From positions 682,001 to 746,000 of the forward strand of contig JACKEC010000015.1 of assembly GCA_020633195.1 (NCBI GenBank): 64,000 nucleotides of DNA, read 5' to 3'. The notes beneath the pieces were generated by a model. That model saw only the letters and a list, made by a program, of their open reading frames with translations, searched no databases and was not told where the DNA came from. The translations under genes and the position numbers were made by a program. This DNA comes from Sandaracinaceae bacterium. GTDB taxonomy: Bacteria; Myxococcota_A; Polyangia; Polyangiales; Sandaracinaceae. Of this stretch, positions 38,439 through 45,832 are shown one piece after another. The number at the start of each line of letters is the position of its first letter. Positions within the stretch are counted from its first letter, which is position 1.

Positions 38439-38954
38439 TCAGCTGCGTGTGTATTCGGCGACCAGCGCCGCCGACTCCGGGAACTGCGCGGTGAGCGCCT
38501 CGCGCGCGCCGATCTCGTAGCTCGCAGGATCGAACGCCGGCGCCATGCTCACGCCCATGAACGCGTAGGCGCCCGAGCCCTTCATCCGCGAGCCCATCCA
38601 GACCCCGCCCGGGATCACGAGCGAGGGGTGCTGCCCGGCCCCGAGGTCGTTGCCGAAGTCGACGCGCCGCTCCTCGGGCGACGCGCCGCTCGGGTCGAGG
38701 AGGAGGACCTCCACCGGGTCGCCCGCGTAGAAGTGGTAGAGCATGTCGCTCGACACGCGGTGCAGCGCCGAGAAGCTCGCCTCGGTGACCATGTAGTAGA
38801 TGGAGCCGCAGATCGGCAGCTGCTGGTTCGGCTGGCGGGTCGCGAAGTTCGCCGGGAGCAGGAGCGACGCCGTGTAGACCTCCGCGAAGTAGCCGCCCTC
38901 GGCGGTGTTCTCCTGCATCGAGAAGCGCTCGACGAGCTCCTCGGCGGTGGTCAT
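38439..38954 (-). CDS. DUF985-type cupin protein
   Basis: A protein of 171 residues with the DUF985 cupin pattern: EGGYFAEVY near the N-terminus, IYYMV, FSALHRVSSDMLYHFYAGDPVEVLLL in the first cupin strand pair, and PGGVWMGSRM and FMGVSMAPAFD later. The family is small, single-domain and of unknown biochemistry; it may bind a metal or small molecule. The ATG overlaps the TGA of the flavoprotein gene upstream (ATGA), so the products are coupled. Confidence 0.85.
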   Translation of the reverse strand: MTTAEELVERFSMQENTAEGGYFAEVYTASLLLPANFATRQPNQQLPICGSIYYMVTEASFSALHRVSSDMLYHFYAGDPVEVLLLDPSGASPEERRVDFGNDLGAGQHPSLVIPGGVWMGSRMKGSGAYAFMGVSMAPAFDPASYEIGAREALTAQFPESAALVAEYTRS

Positions 38955-40783
38955 CGCGCCCCCTTCGGCGGCGCCTGGGTGCGATCGAGCGGGGAGAAGT
39001 CGTGCGTGTGCGGCTTCGGGTCGAAGTCCGATCCGATCCCCTGCTGGAACCCGAACAGGTTCTTCGGATCGACCTTCTGCTTGATCTCGAGGAGACGCGG
39101 GTAGTTGCCGCCGTAGTACTTCGTCGCCCAGTCGTGGAGGAGCGGGTCGATGTAGTTGACGTACGCGCCCGTGGCCGCGGTCGCCGTGGCGAGCTCGTCG
39201 AAGAAGGCGTTCGACCACTCGATGTTGCGCGCCGCCTGGTCGGGCCGATCGGCGTCCCAGATCGCCTTGACCTCCGGGATGAACCGGACGTCGCGGTGCC
39301 AGAAGCTCGTGTCCGTCTCGCCGACCCGGCTGATGGCGCCCCCGCCGTGCGTCCAGACGACGAAGCTGTCGGGTGACGGCGCCTGGCTCATGTGCCGGAT
39401 GATCACCTTCGCCGCCTTCGCCCCGAGGTGGCCGGGCTGGACCATCAGCGACTTCATGTAGGCGCTGCGGCTCCCCACCAGCGTGGAGTAGCCGTTGTAG
39501 AACTCCCAGTCCGGGAGCGTCATGTTGCGAATGTTCGAGGCGATGGGGCCCATCGCGAAGATGCCTCGAAGCAGCTCCATGCCCTCTTCGAACTCACCAT
39601 TGAAGACGGGGGTGAGCGACAGCGTCGCGATCGACTTCGTGGCGTCGATGGGATCCGGCTGGCGGCCCCAGCGGCCGTAGACGGCCATCGCGTCCGGCAG
39701 CTCCTCGACCCAGTCGTTGTAGTAGGCGAGCACCTCCTCGCCTTGCTCCATCGGGAAGGTGATCTGGCCGACGAGCATGAGCTTCGAGCGGGGCTCGTGG
39801 ATGCGCATCTCCATCTCGGTGACGACGCCGAAGTTGCCGCCGCCGCCGCCGCGGATCGCCCAGAAGAGGTCCTTGTCGGCGGCGCTTCGGCTGTGCTGTC
39901 CGACGTGCTTGATCCGACCGTTCGGGGTCACCACGCGCGCGCTCAGGAGGTTGTCGACGCACATACCGTAGGAGCGCGACACGAAGCTGTAGCCGCCCCC
40001 CTGCACGAACCCCGGCGGGCCGACCGTGGGGCAGCCGCCGCCCACGGGGATCAGCCCCGACGGCGAGCGCTCCTTCAAGAGCTCGTACACGGCCTTCCAG
40101 CGGAGGCCCATGCCGATGGTGACGGTGCGCGCCGCCTCGTCGTGCTCGAACCTGTCGAGGTGACGGAGGTCGACGACCACGCCCCCCTCGTTGAGGCAGT
40201 AGCCGGCCGCGCTGTGCCCGCCGCCCTTCACGTTGAACGGCAGCCTGTGCTTGCGCGCGAAGGCGAGGGCCGCGACGACGTCCTGCTCGACCTTCGCGAG
40301 GACGATCACCGCCGGCTGGAGGCGCACGCGCCCGTTGTCGATCTGGGTCGACTCCACGTAGCGCGCGTCGCCCGGCTGGAGCACGTACCCCTCGACGGCC
40401 GCCTCGAGCGCCTCGATCCATCGGCGCGGCAGGGACGGCTCCGAGGTCTTGTAGTCGAGGTACGCGTCGAAGACGCGCGTGGCGTCCTGCCGGACGACCT
40501 TGGCCGTCTTCGGGTACCAGGCCTCGTGCTGGGGGTCGTCCAGGTAGGCTCGATAGTCCTCCGCGCTCCGGAAGATGATCGTCATGCCGATGTCGAACGC
40601 GCAGTCGTTGACCCCGCGCCGGAGCTCCTCGGCTCGCCTACCGATCCGGAAGTCGAGGATCCCCGGGTGCTGCGAGAGGTACTCGCGGCTCTCGGCGATG
40701 GCCTTTCGAAACGCGGCTTCCGTGCGCTTCTGGAGGATGAAATAGATGGCGTGGAATACGGAGGAACCGTCGTTGACCTTCAT
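38951..40783 (-). CDS. Dabb domain fused to a bicovalent-type FAD oxidase (BBE family)
   Basis: A protein of 610 residues. Residues 1-110 are a stress-responsive A/B-barrel (Dabb) domain (FHAIYFILQKR, IGMTIIFRSAEDYRAYLDDP). An FAD-binding PCMH domain and berberine-bridge C-terminus follow. His190 in KGGGHSAAGYC and Cys251 in GGGCPTVGPPGF match the two residues that bind FAD covalently in bicovalent oxidases. The C-terminus has the BBE signature YYGGNYPRLLEIKQKVDP. Such enzymes oxidise alcohols, sugars or alkaloid-like substrates with O2. Fusion to Dabb is uncommon. No signal peptide is seen. Confidence 0.87.
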   Translation of the reverse strand: MKVNDGSSVFHAIYFILQKRTEAAFRKAIAESREYLSQHPGILDFRIGRRAEELRRGVNDCAFDIGMTIIFRSAEDYRAYLDDPQHEAWYPKTAKVVRQDATRVFDAYLDYKTSEPSLPRRWIEALEAAVEGYVLQPGDARYVESTQIDNGRVRLQPAVIVLAKVEQDVVAALAFARKHRLPFNVKGGGHSAAGYCLNEGGVVVDLRHLDRFEHDEAARTVTIGMGLRWKAVYELLKERSPSGLIPVGGGCPTVGPPGFVQGGGYSFVSRSYGMCVDNLLSARVVTPNGRIKHVGQHSRSAADKDLFWAIRGGGGGNFGVVTEMEMRIHEPRSKLMLVGQITFPMEQGEEVLAYYNDWVEELPDAMAVYGRWGRQPDPIDATKSIATLSLTPVFNGEFEEGMELLRGIFAMGPIASNIRNMTLPDWEFYNGYSTLVGSRSAYMKSLMVQPGHLGAKAAKVIIRHMSQAPSPDSFVVWTHGGGAISRVGETDTSFWHRDVRFIPEVKAIWDADRPDQAARNIEWSNAFFDELATATAATGAYVNYIDPLLHDWATKYYGGNYPRLLEIKQKVDPKNLFGFQQGIGSDFDPKPHTHDFSPLDRTQAPPKGAR

Positions 40784-40789
40784 CGTCGC

Positions 40790-41164
40790 TCACTCTTCGA
40801 GATAGAAGTCGAACACGCGGCGGCTCTCCGCCAGGTCCCCGACGGCCTGCACGAACCGCTCGTGGTCGGGGTCGTCGTTGTAGGCGAGCCACGCCTCGTA
40901 GCTCTCGAGCTCGATGTGCATCGCGACGTCGAAGCCCAGGTCGTTGACCGGGCGGCGGAAGTCCTCGCCCAGCTGCCCGACCCAGAAGCCGGCGATGCCC
41001 TTGCTCGTCGACAGGTAGCGCGTGCACGCGGCGATGTAGGCCTCGCACGACGTCTGCGACCGATCGATCAGCCGGAAGTAGGTGCTGTGCATCAGCCGGC
41101 GCGGGCGCTCCGGCGTGGTCGCGGCGCGCTCGGCCGACCGCCTCTTCGTCTTGGGTGCGCTCAT
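40790..41164 (-). CDS. Stand-alone Dabb (A/B-barrel) protein
   Basis: A protein of 124 residues. After a basic, probably disordered 25-residue N-terminus comes a Dabb-type dimeric ferredoxin-like barrel (HSTYFRLIDRSQTSCEAYIA, FDVAMHIELESYEAWLAYND, DPDHERFV). It is a paralogue of the N-terminal domain of the next gene product, 6 bp away, and the two may form heterodimers. In other bacteria, similar dimeric barrels shape polyketide or phenolic substrates or act as small monooxygenases. Confidence 0.8.
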   Translation of the reverse strand: MSAPKTKRRSAERAATTPERPRRLMHSTYFRLIDRSQTSCEAYIAACTRYLSTSKGIAGFWVGQLGEDFRRPVNDLGFDVAMHIELESYEAWLAYNDDPDHERFVQAVGDLAESRRVFDFYLEE

Positions 41165-41180
41165 GGTCTCGGCCCTCGGC

Positions 41181-42248
41181 TCAGGGGAGCGCCGGCGCGC
41201 CCGGCTCGCGGAGCGTGGCGACCGAGACGTGCGGCCACTTGATGTCGACGGGGGTGCCGTTCGCGCCCAGGACCTGGAAGTCGAGGATGACGGTTTGGCT
41301 GTACTGGACCTGGAGGAACTCCTCCCCCGTCGCGTCGTCCCTCACCTTCTCGAGCCAGAAGATGCAGGTCATGGAGTTCGAGTTCGCGTTCTTCACGACG
41401 AACGGGATGTTGACGATCCCGCCGGCCTTGCCGACCTGCTCGAACGTGCCCTGGACGCCGTCGATGCCCGCGATGGGGTTCGCGCTGAGGATGAGCACGT
41501 CCATCTCGAGCACCGTGGTTCCGGCGAGGTGCTGCTGGAGCAGGACGTTCGGGTTGCGAACGATGGCCGGCGTGATGCCCGGGGGCAGAGGCGCGCTCTG
41601 GATGATCTGGAGGTAGGGCGCGCTCGCGTCGTTCACCCGGTTCCCGTTGGCGTCGAGGGTGAAGGGGGTGGTGTCGGCGTCCTCGAACTGCGGCGGCGTG
41701 TTCTCGAGCCGCTGACCGATGGAGAACCCCTGACAGAGGATCGAGTCGCCGTGCGGGATCACGCCCAGACGCGCGAGCATCGGGCCGCCTCCGGGGCCCG
41801 GCACCTTCGGGTCGGGGACCATGAGCCACATCCCCGTCTCCGCGTGGATCCCGCCCTTCGTGACCGCGTCCGCGATGCTCTGGAAGTACTGGATGGCGCG
41901 GATGTCCATGTCCGGCTGGCTGTTCCCGCGGTTGGGCGCCGGCTCGTCGTTCTCGAATCGGGTGAACGTCAGCGTCTCGGTATACGCATTGAGCTTCACC
42001 TGGAACTTGGGGGTGTTGGGCGGCGTCTCCATGTTCCGGTTGGGGAGCTCGACGATGTTGAAGCCCTTGCCCGACCACACCGTCGTCGGGCCCGTCGCGT
42101 TGTCCGAGACGAAGCCCGCGAGCACGCCCAGCGGCGACTGTGTGCTCGGGGGCTGGACTCCCTCGGGGACGATCGCGCGGCCACGCAGGCCGGTGAGGCT
42201 GGGTCGGAGGGCGTCGAGGATCGCCTTGGCGTCGAACGGATTGCTCAT
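41181..42248 (-). CDS. Uncharacterised protein, possibly a heme-binding beta barrel
   Basis: A protein of 355 residues with no signal peptide, mostly beta strand. The segment GFVSDNATGPTTVWSGKGFNIVELPN resembles the entry of nitrobindin/FABP-like heme-binding barrels (G-x-W-x-G-x-G-F/Y), but the rest is too divergent for a firm assignment. Its place between a ferritin-like enzyme and a Dabb gene supports a role in a redox pathway or its cofactor supply. Treat the heme-binding proposal as a hypothesis. Confidence 0.5.
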   Translation of the reverse strand: MSNPFDAKAILDALRPSLTGLRGRAIVPEGVQPPSTQSPLGVLAGFVSDNATGPTTVWSGKGFNIVELPNRNMETPPNTPKFQVKLNAYTETLTFTRFENDEPAPNRGNSQPDMDIRAIQYFQSIADAVTKGGIHAETGMWLMVPDPKVPGPGGGPMLARLGVIPHGDSILCQGFSIGQRLENTPPQFEDADTTPFTLDANGNRVNDASAPYLQIIQSAPLPPGITPAIVRNPNVLLQQHLAGTTVLEMDVLILSANPIAGIDGVQGTFEQVGKAGGIVNIPFVVKNANSNSMTCIFWLEKVRDDATGEEFLQVQYSQTVILDFQVLGANGTPVDIKWPHVSVATLREPGAPALP

Positions 42249-42288
42249 GTGGTCTCTCCCTGTGACTCGTGGTGGACGGAGGCCGAGC

Positions 42289-43458
42289 TCACCGGCTCGG
42301 CGTGTACTCGAAGGTCGGGCCGGCGAACGAGCCGTCGGGCAGCTCGATGTTCATCAGGCTCTTCGCGCGCTCGCGGAGCGCGTGCATCACGGGCACGGCG
42401 CGGCTCAGCGCGGTTCGATCGCCCGTCGCCGAGGCGACGATCGCGGTGATGAGGTCCGTGTAGAGCCGATTGAACTCGACGGCCAAGCGCTCGAGCGCGG
42501 GGTCGTGCCGGTAGTCGGCCACCTTGGGGTTGGCCATCATCGCGTGCGCGGTCCCGTAGCTGACGTCGAACGCCTCTCCCGAGGGGATGCTCTTCGTCGG
42601 CGCCTGCTGGTTCGTGTCGCTCGCGCGATAGAACCGGCCGAACCGGATCTCCTGGAACTTGAAGTAGTGAGCGAACTCGATCTCCTGGCCGAACAGGCTC
42701 GAGTCCGGGTCCTGGATCGTGCCGTCGATCCCCTCGCCCTGACCCACGATCTCGAGGATGGCCTTCTCGGCGGACTCGATGTCGTCGACGAGGACGATCC
42801 GACCGCCGCTGCCGTAGTACTGCTCCTCCGTGATCTGACGTTCGGGATCCCCGATGAAGAGGCCTCCCTCGACGTTCTTCAGGTGATCGAATCCGAACCG
42901 GATCGCCTGATAGAACTGCCCGATGCTGAGGTACTTCCCGGCGCCGGGCATCGCCGCGTACGGATCGCTCGGGTGCTCGATGACGAGGAACTCGTCGATG
43001 GCTTTCGGCGAGAACGGGAGCAGCTGCACTTCGAAGCCCTTGGGCTCCGCGGGCCGGATGTTCCCGGGCAGCGCGGTCGGGTAGCTCGCCATCAGCTCCT
43101 CGACCCGGAGCAGCTTCGCGACGTCGTCGGGCTCGCTGATCGCGTTGAGCAGGTTCGCGACGAGCACCATGTGGAGCATCTCCTCGACGAGGACGCTGCG
43201 GATGAGGCTCGCCGCCTCCACGTTCGTGCCGTCCCGGATGGAGTAGAGCCCGCACATGTACGGAGGGATCGTGGCCAGCTCGAGCGCGAACGCGGACGCG
43301 AGCGCGGCCTGAAGGTCCGCGCGGGTCTCGATCTGGTTGCGGACGCTGGGCTTCTCGGGCCCTTCGAGCTTCATCCCGGTCGGCGCCGGGAGGAGCGGGC
43401 GCAGGAGGCTCTGACGCCGCTTGTTCCGCTTCGACGATGGCTGAAGGTAGTTCGGCAT
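42289..43458 (-). CDS. Ferritin-like enzyme of the VioB / iminophenyl-pyruvate dimer synthase type
   Basis: A protein of 389 residues. The ATG at 43458 is chosen because the frame upstream belongs to the GMC gene's region and lacks family sequence. The N-terminal half is a ferritin-like four-helix bundle with diiron-type motifs: FALELATIPPYMCGLY and SLIRSVLVEEMLHMVLVANL. A central insertion precedes HYFKFQEIRFGRFY. This is the domain found in VioB/RebD-related enzymes and in many uncharacterised bacterial proteins next to oxidoreductases. VioB itself is about 1000 residues and couples tryptophan-derived imines, so the substrate here may differ. It lies 8 bp after the GMC gene. Confidence 0.82.
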   Translation of the reverse strand: MPNYLQPSSKRNKRRQSLLRPLLPAPTGMKLEGPEKPSVRNQIETRADLQAALASAFALELATIPPYMCGLYSIRDGTNVEAASLIRSVLVEEMLHMVLVANLLNAISEPDDVAKLLRVEELMASYPTALPGNIRPAEPKGFEVQLLPFSPKAIDEFLVIEHPSDPYAAMPGAGKYLSIGQFYQAIRFGFDHLKNVEGGLFIGDPERQITEEQYYGSGGRIVLVDDIESAEKAILEIVGQGEGIDGTIQDPDSSLFGQEIEFAHYFKFQEIRFGRFYRASDTNQQAPTKSIPSGEAFDVSYGTAHAMMANPKVADYRHDPALERLAVEFNRLYTDLITAIVASATGDRTALSRAVPVMHALRERAKSLMNIELPDGSFAGPTFEYTPSR

Positions 43459-43466
43459 GAGACCTC

Positions 43467-45353
43467 TCAGTGCTCCAGCTGGCGCAGGATCGCTTCGGCC
43501 GCCTTGAACGTGAGGGCGGTCATGGTGAGCGTCGGGTTCGAGGTGCCGAGCGTCGGCATGTTTCCGCACCCCGCGAGGAACAGGTTCTCGTGATCCCAGG
43601 TGCGCATCTCCGGGTCGGTCACCGAGCTCTTGGGGTCGTTCCCGCACCGGTGCGTCCCGACGATGTGGCCCGCGCCGTCGATGCGATAACCGACGCCCTT
43701 GTATCGGACATACTCCGGGTCCGACGCCGGCGCGTACTCGGTCTTGTCCTCGACCTCACAGATGTCGAAGAGCTGGGCCGAGACCTCCGTCGCGGCCTCG
43801 AAGGCCTTGAGCATGTACTCGGTCGCCTGATAGTGGATCACCGGCCGGTGGTTCCCGAGGCGGTCCTTGTACTCGTCGAGGATCGTGACGCGGTTCTCGG
43901 GATCGGGGATCTGCTCGCACTCGTAGTGGATCAGGAACTGTCGGGTGATCTTGTCGCGAATCGCTTCGCGCAGCTCCGCGCCGAAGAGCCCCTGCCCGAC
44001 CGCCTCGGCGACGTCCGGCCCCGGCGAGAACTTGGGCCAGGTCCAGCCCCAGTTGTCGAGCGGCGCGATCCAGGCCGCGTGGTCCTTGCGGAAGTCGCCG
44101 TCGCGGTAGGTGGCGAGGTTCGTCGTCGAGCCGGGCCCGCGGAACGGGTAGACGGGGTCCTTCGTCAGGCCCCAGCGGAGCACCGTCATGTGGTCCATCA
44201 GGTTGCGGCCGACCTGATCGCTGCTGTTCGCGGCCTCGGACGCGAGGAGCAGCTTCGGGTTCTCGAGGGCGCTCGCGGCCAGGACGTAGATGCGGCCGCG
44301 GACCGTCCGGACCTCGTGGTCCCCGAGGCTGGGGTCGCGATAGACCTTGTACTCGATCCCCATGACGCGCTTGGACTCGGGGTGCAGGAGCACGCGGGAC
44401 GCGACCGACTGCGTCCGGATCGTCAGGTTCGCGGGGTCGCATCGCTTGAGCGACTTGAGCGCGTTGTACTTGGCCTGCACCGGACAGATCGGAACGCAGC
44501 TCGCGTTGCCTTCGCAGCGCTCGCCGACGTTCGGATCCCACACCGCGCCGGTGGGGACGTAGGTGTTCTCTTCCTTCGTCTCCTCGAGCACGAGCCGCCG
44601 CTTCGCGTGGTCCCAGCGGACGCCGGTGCGCCGATAGCGCGGGTTGGGGTTCGAGTTCCGCCCCTGCGGCGTGCTCGCCAGCTGGAGCTGGGAGGGCACG
44701 CCGTTCATCATCACGGGCGGCGCCTTGGCGATGTGCTCCTGGAAGACCCCGTCGAGGTAGCTCTGCGGGATCTTCTCCATCGGGAAGACGTAGCCCTTCG
44801 GGAACATCTTCTCGCGGCCCTTCGCGAACGGCTGATCGGCGACGTCGCCCGAGACGCCGATCTCGTACTCCGCCATCTCGTAGTACGGGCGCAGGTCCGA
44901 GTACTTGAAGGGCCAGTCGACGCCGACGCCGTACTTCGTCTTCATGCGGAAGTCGTTGGGCAGCATCCGCAGCGTCGTGCCCAGCCAGTGCAGCGTCGTC
45001 CCGCCCGGCGCCCGCGTGTTGTCGCTGCCGAACGGGATCGGGCCCATCTGCACCAGGTAGCCGGACGTCAGCGGCTGATCCTTCGGGATCTGCTTCAGCT
45101 GCAGGACGTCGGCGTTCGGGGCGTCGGGCAGCGCCGGGTAGGGCGAGTTCGGGGTCTTCGCGGCCGCCGCGTAGAACGTGTCCAGGTACTCCATGTACGT
45201 CCGGTACGCGGCCTGCGAGTCGAGCTCGACCCCGCTGTGCAAGCCCGCCTCGAGCATGCAAACCCGCTTGCCCGCGTTGGTGAGCACGTTGGCGAGCACG
45301 GCCCCCGCCACGCCCGTCCCGACGATCACGACGTCGTACTCTTCGTCGACCAT
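43467..45353 (-). CDS. GMC-family FAD dehydrogenase, large subunit
   Basis: A protein of 628 residues. The Rossmann motif VVIVGTGVAGAVLANVL at the N-terminus binds FAD. GGTTLHWLG and the C-terminal active-site segment GTHRCGNDP ... NLFLAGCGNMPTLGTSNPTLT are those of sorbitol/gluconate/fructose-type GMC dehydrogenases. A Cys cluster (CEGNASCVPICPVQAKY) near residue 330 suggests a structural or 3Fe-4S-like site, as in some family members. The ATG overlaps the stop of its small subunit gene (TGATG). It probably passes electrons to the membrane or a cytochrome. The substrate is unknown. Confidence 0.88.
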   Translation of the reverse strand: MVDEEYDVVIVGTGVAGAVLANVLTNAGKRVCMLEAGLHSGVELDSQAAYRTYMEYLDTFYAAAAKTPNSPYPALPDAPNADVLQLKQIPKDQPLTSGYLVQMGPIPFGSDNTRAPGGTTLHWLGTTLRMLPNDFRMKTKYGVGVDWPFKYSDLRPYYEMAEYEIGVSGDVADQPFAKGREKMFPKGYVFPMEKIPQSYLDGVFQEHIAKAPPVMMNGVPSQLQLASTPQGRNSNPNPRYRRTGVRWDHAKRRLVLEETKEENTYVPTGAVWDPNVGERCEGNASCVPICPVQAKYNALKSLKRCDPANLTIRTQSVASRVLLHPESKRVMGIEYKVYRDPSLGDHEVRTVRGRIYVLAASALENPKLLLASEAANSSDQVGRNLMDHMTVLRWGLTKDPVYPFRGPGSTTNLATYRDGDFRKDHAAWIAPLDNWGWTWPKFSPGPDVAEAVGQGLFGAELREAIRDKITRQFLIHYECEQIPDPENRVTILDEYKDRLGNHRPVIHYQATEYMLKAFEAATEVSAQLFDICEVEDKTEYAPASDPEYVRYKGVGYRIDGAGHIVGTHRCGNDPKSSVTDPEMRTWDHENLFLAGCGNMPTLGTSNPTLTMTALTFKAAEAILRQLEH

Positions 45354-45781
45354 CAGGGCCTCCTCAGCGTGATGGGCGCGCTGGCCCACGAGCCGAACCC
45401 AGGCTGCTTCGCGCCGGCCGGGTGCGTCTCGGCGGCCGTCCACATCAGGCCCTGCTTGTAGGCCTCGGGCGACACCACCGCGCCGCCCCAGGCGCCCGTG
45501 TACCAAAGCAAGACGATCTGCCTCGCGAGCCCGCGGTAGTGGTCCACCCCCATGAGCTCGCCCGCGATCCGCGCGCGGATCTTCGCGGCGGTCTGTCCCG
45601 GCGCGAGCACGCGCTCCACCGCCTCGAAGAAGAAGCCCACGTCCTCCGGATCGCTCTCGAGCAGCGTCACCTCGAGGTACTTCGCGGCCATCCCCGTCCC
45701 GAGGAGCTCCACGATCTGGAAGCCCGTCAGGTGAGCGGAGATGGCCAGGAAGGGGTCGTAGTACTGGTCGAGCCTCGTCAT
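45353..45781 (-). CDS. Small subunit of a GMC dehydrogenase (FAD-SLDH type)
   Basis: A protein of 142 residues. FLAISAHLTGFQIVELLGTG near the start, a helical middle and IVLLWYTGAWGGAV match the small subunit family that pairs with GMC dehydrogenases such as sorbitol dehydrogenase. There is no visible twin-arginine or other signal peptide, although many members of the family are exported; this makes a cytoplasmic complex likely here. Its stop overlaps the large-subunit start by one base. It follows the trypsin-PLD gene after 51 bp. Confidence 0.75.
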   Translation of the reverse strand: MTRLDQYYDPFLAISAHLTGFQIVELLGTGMAAKYLEVTLLESDPEDVGFFFEAVERVLAPGQTAAKIRARIAGELMGVDHYRGLARQIVLLWYTGAWGGAVVSPEAYKQGLMWTAAETHPAGAKQPGFGSWASAPITLRRP

Positions 45782-45832
45782 GTGCGTCCCGTGGCAAGCG
45801 TGGAAGGAGCGGATGAGGGGAGACGGCGCCGG

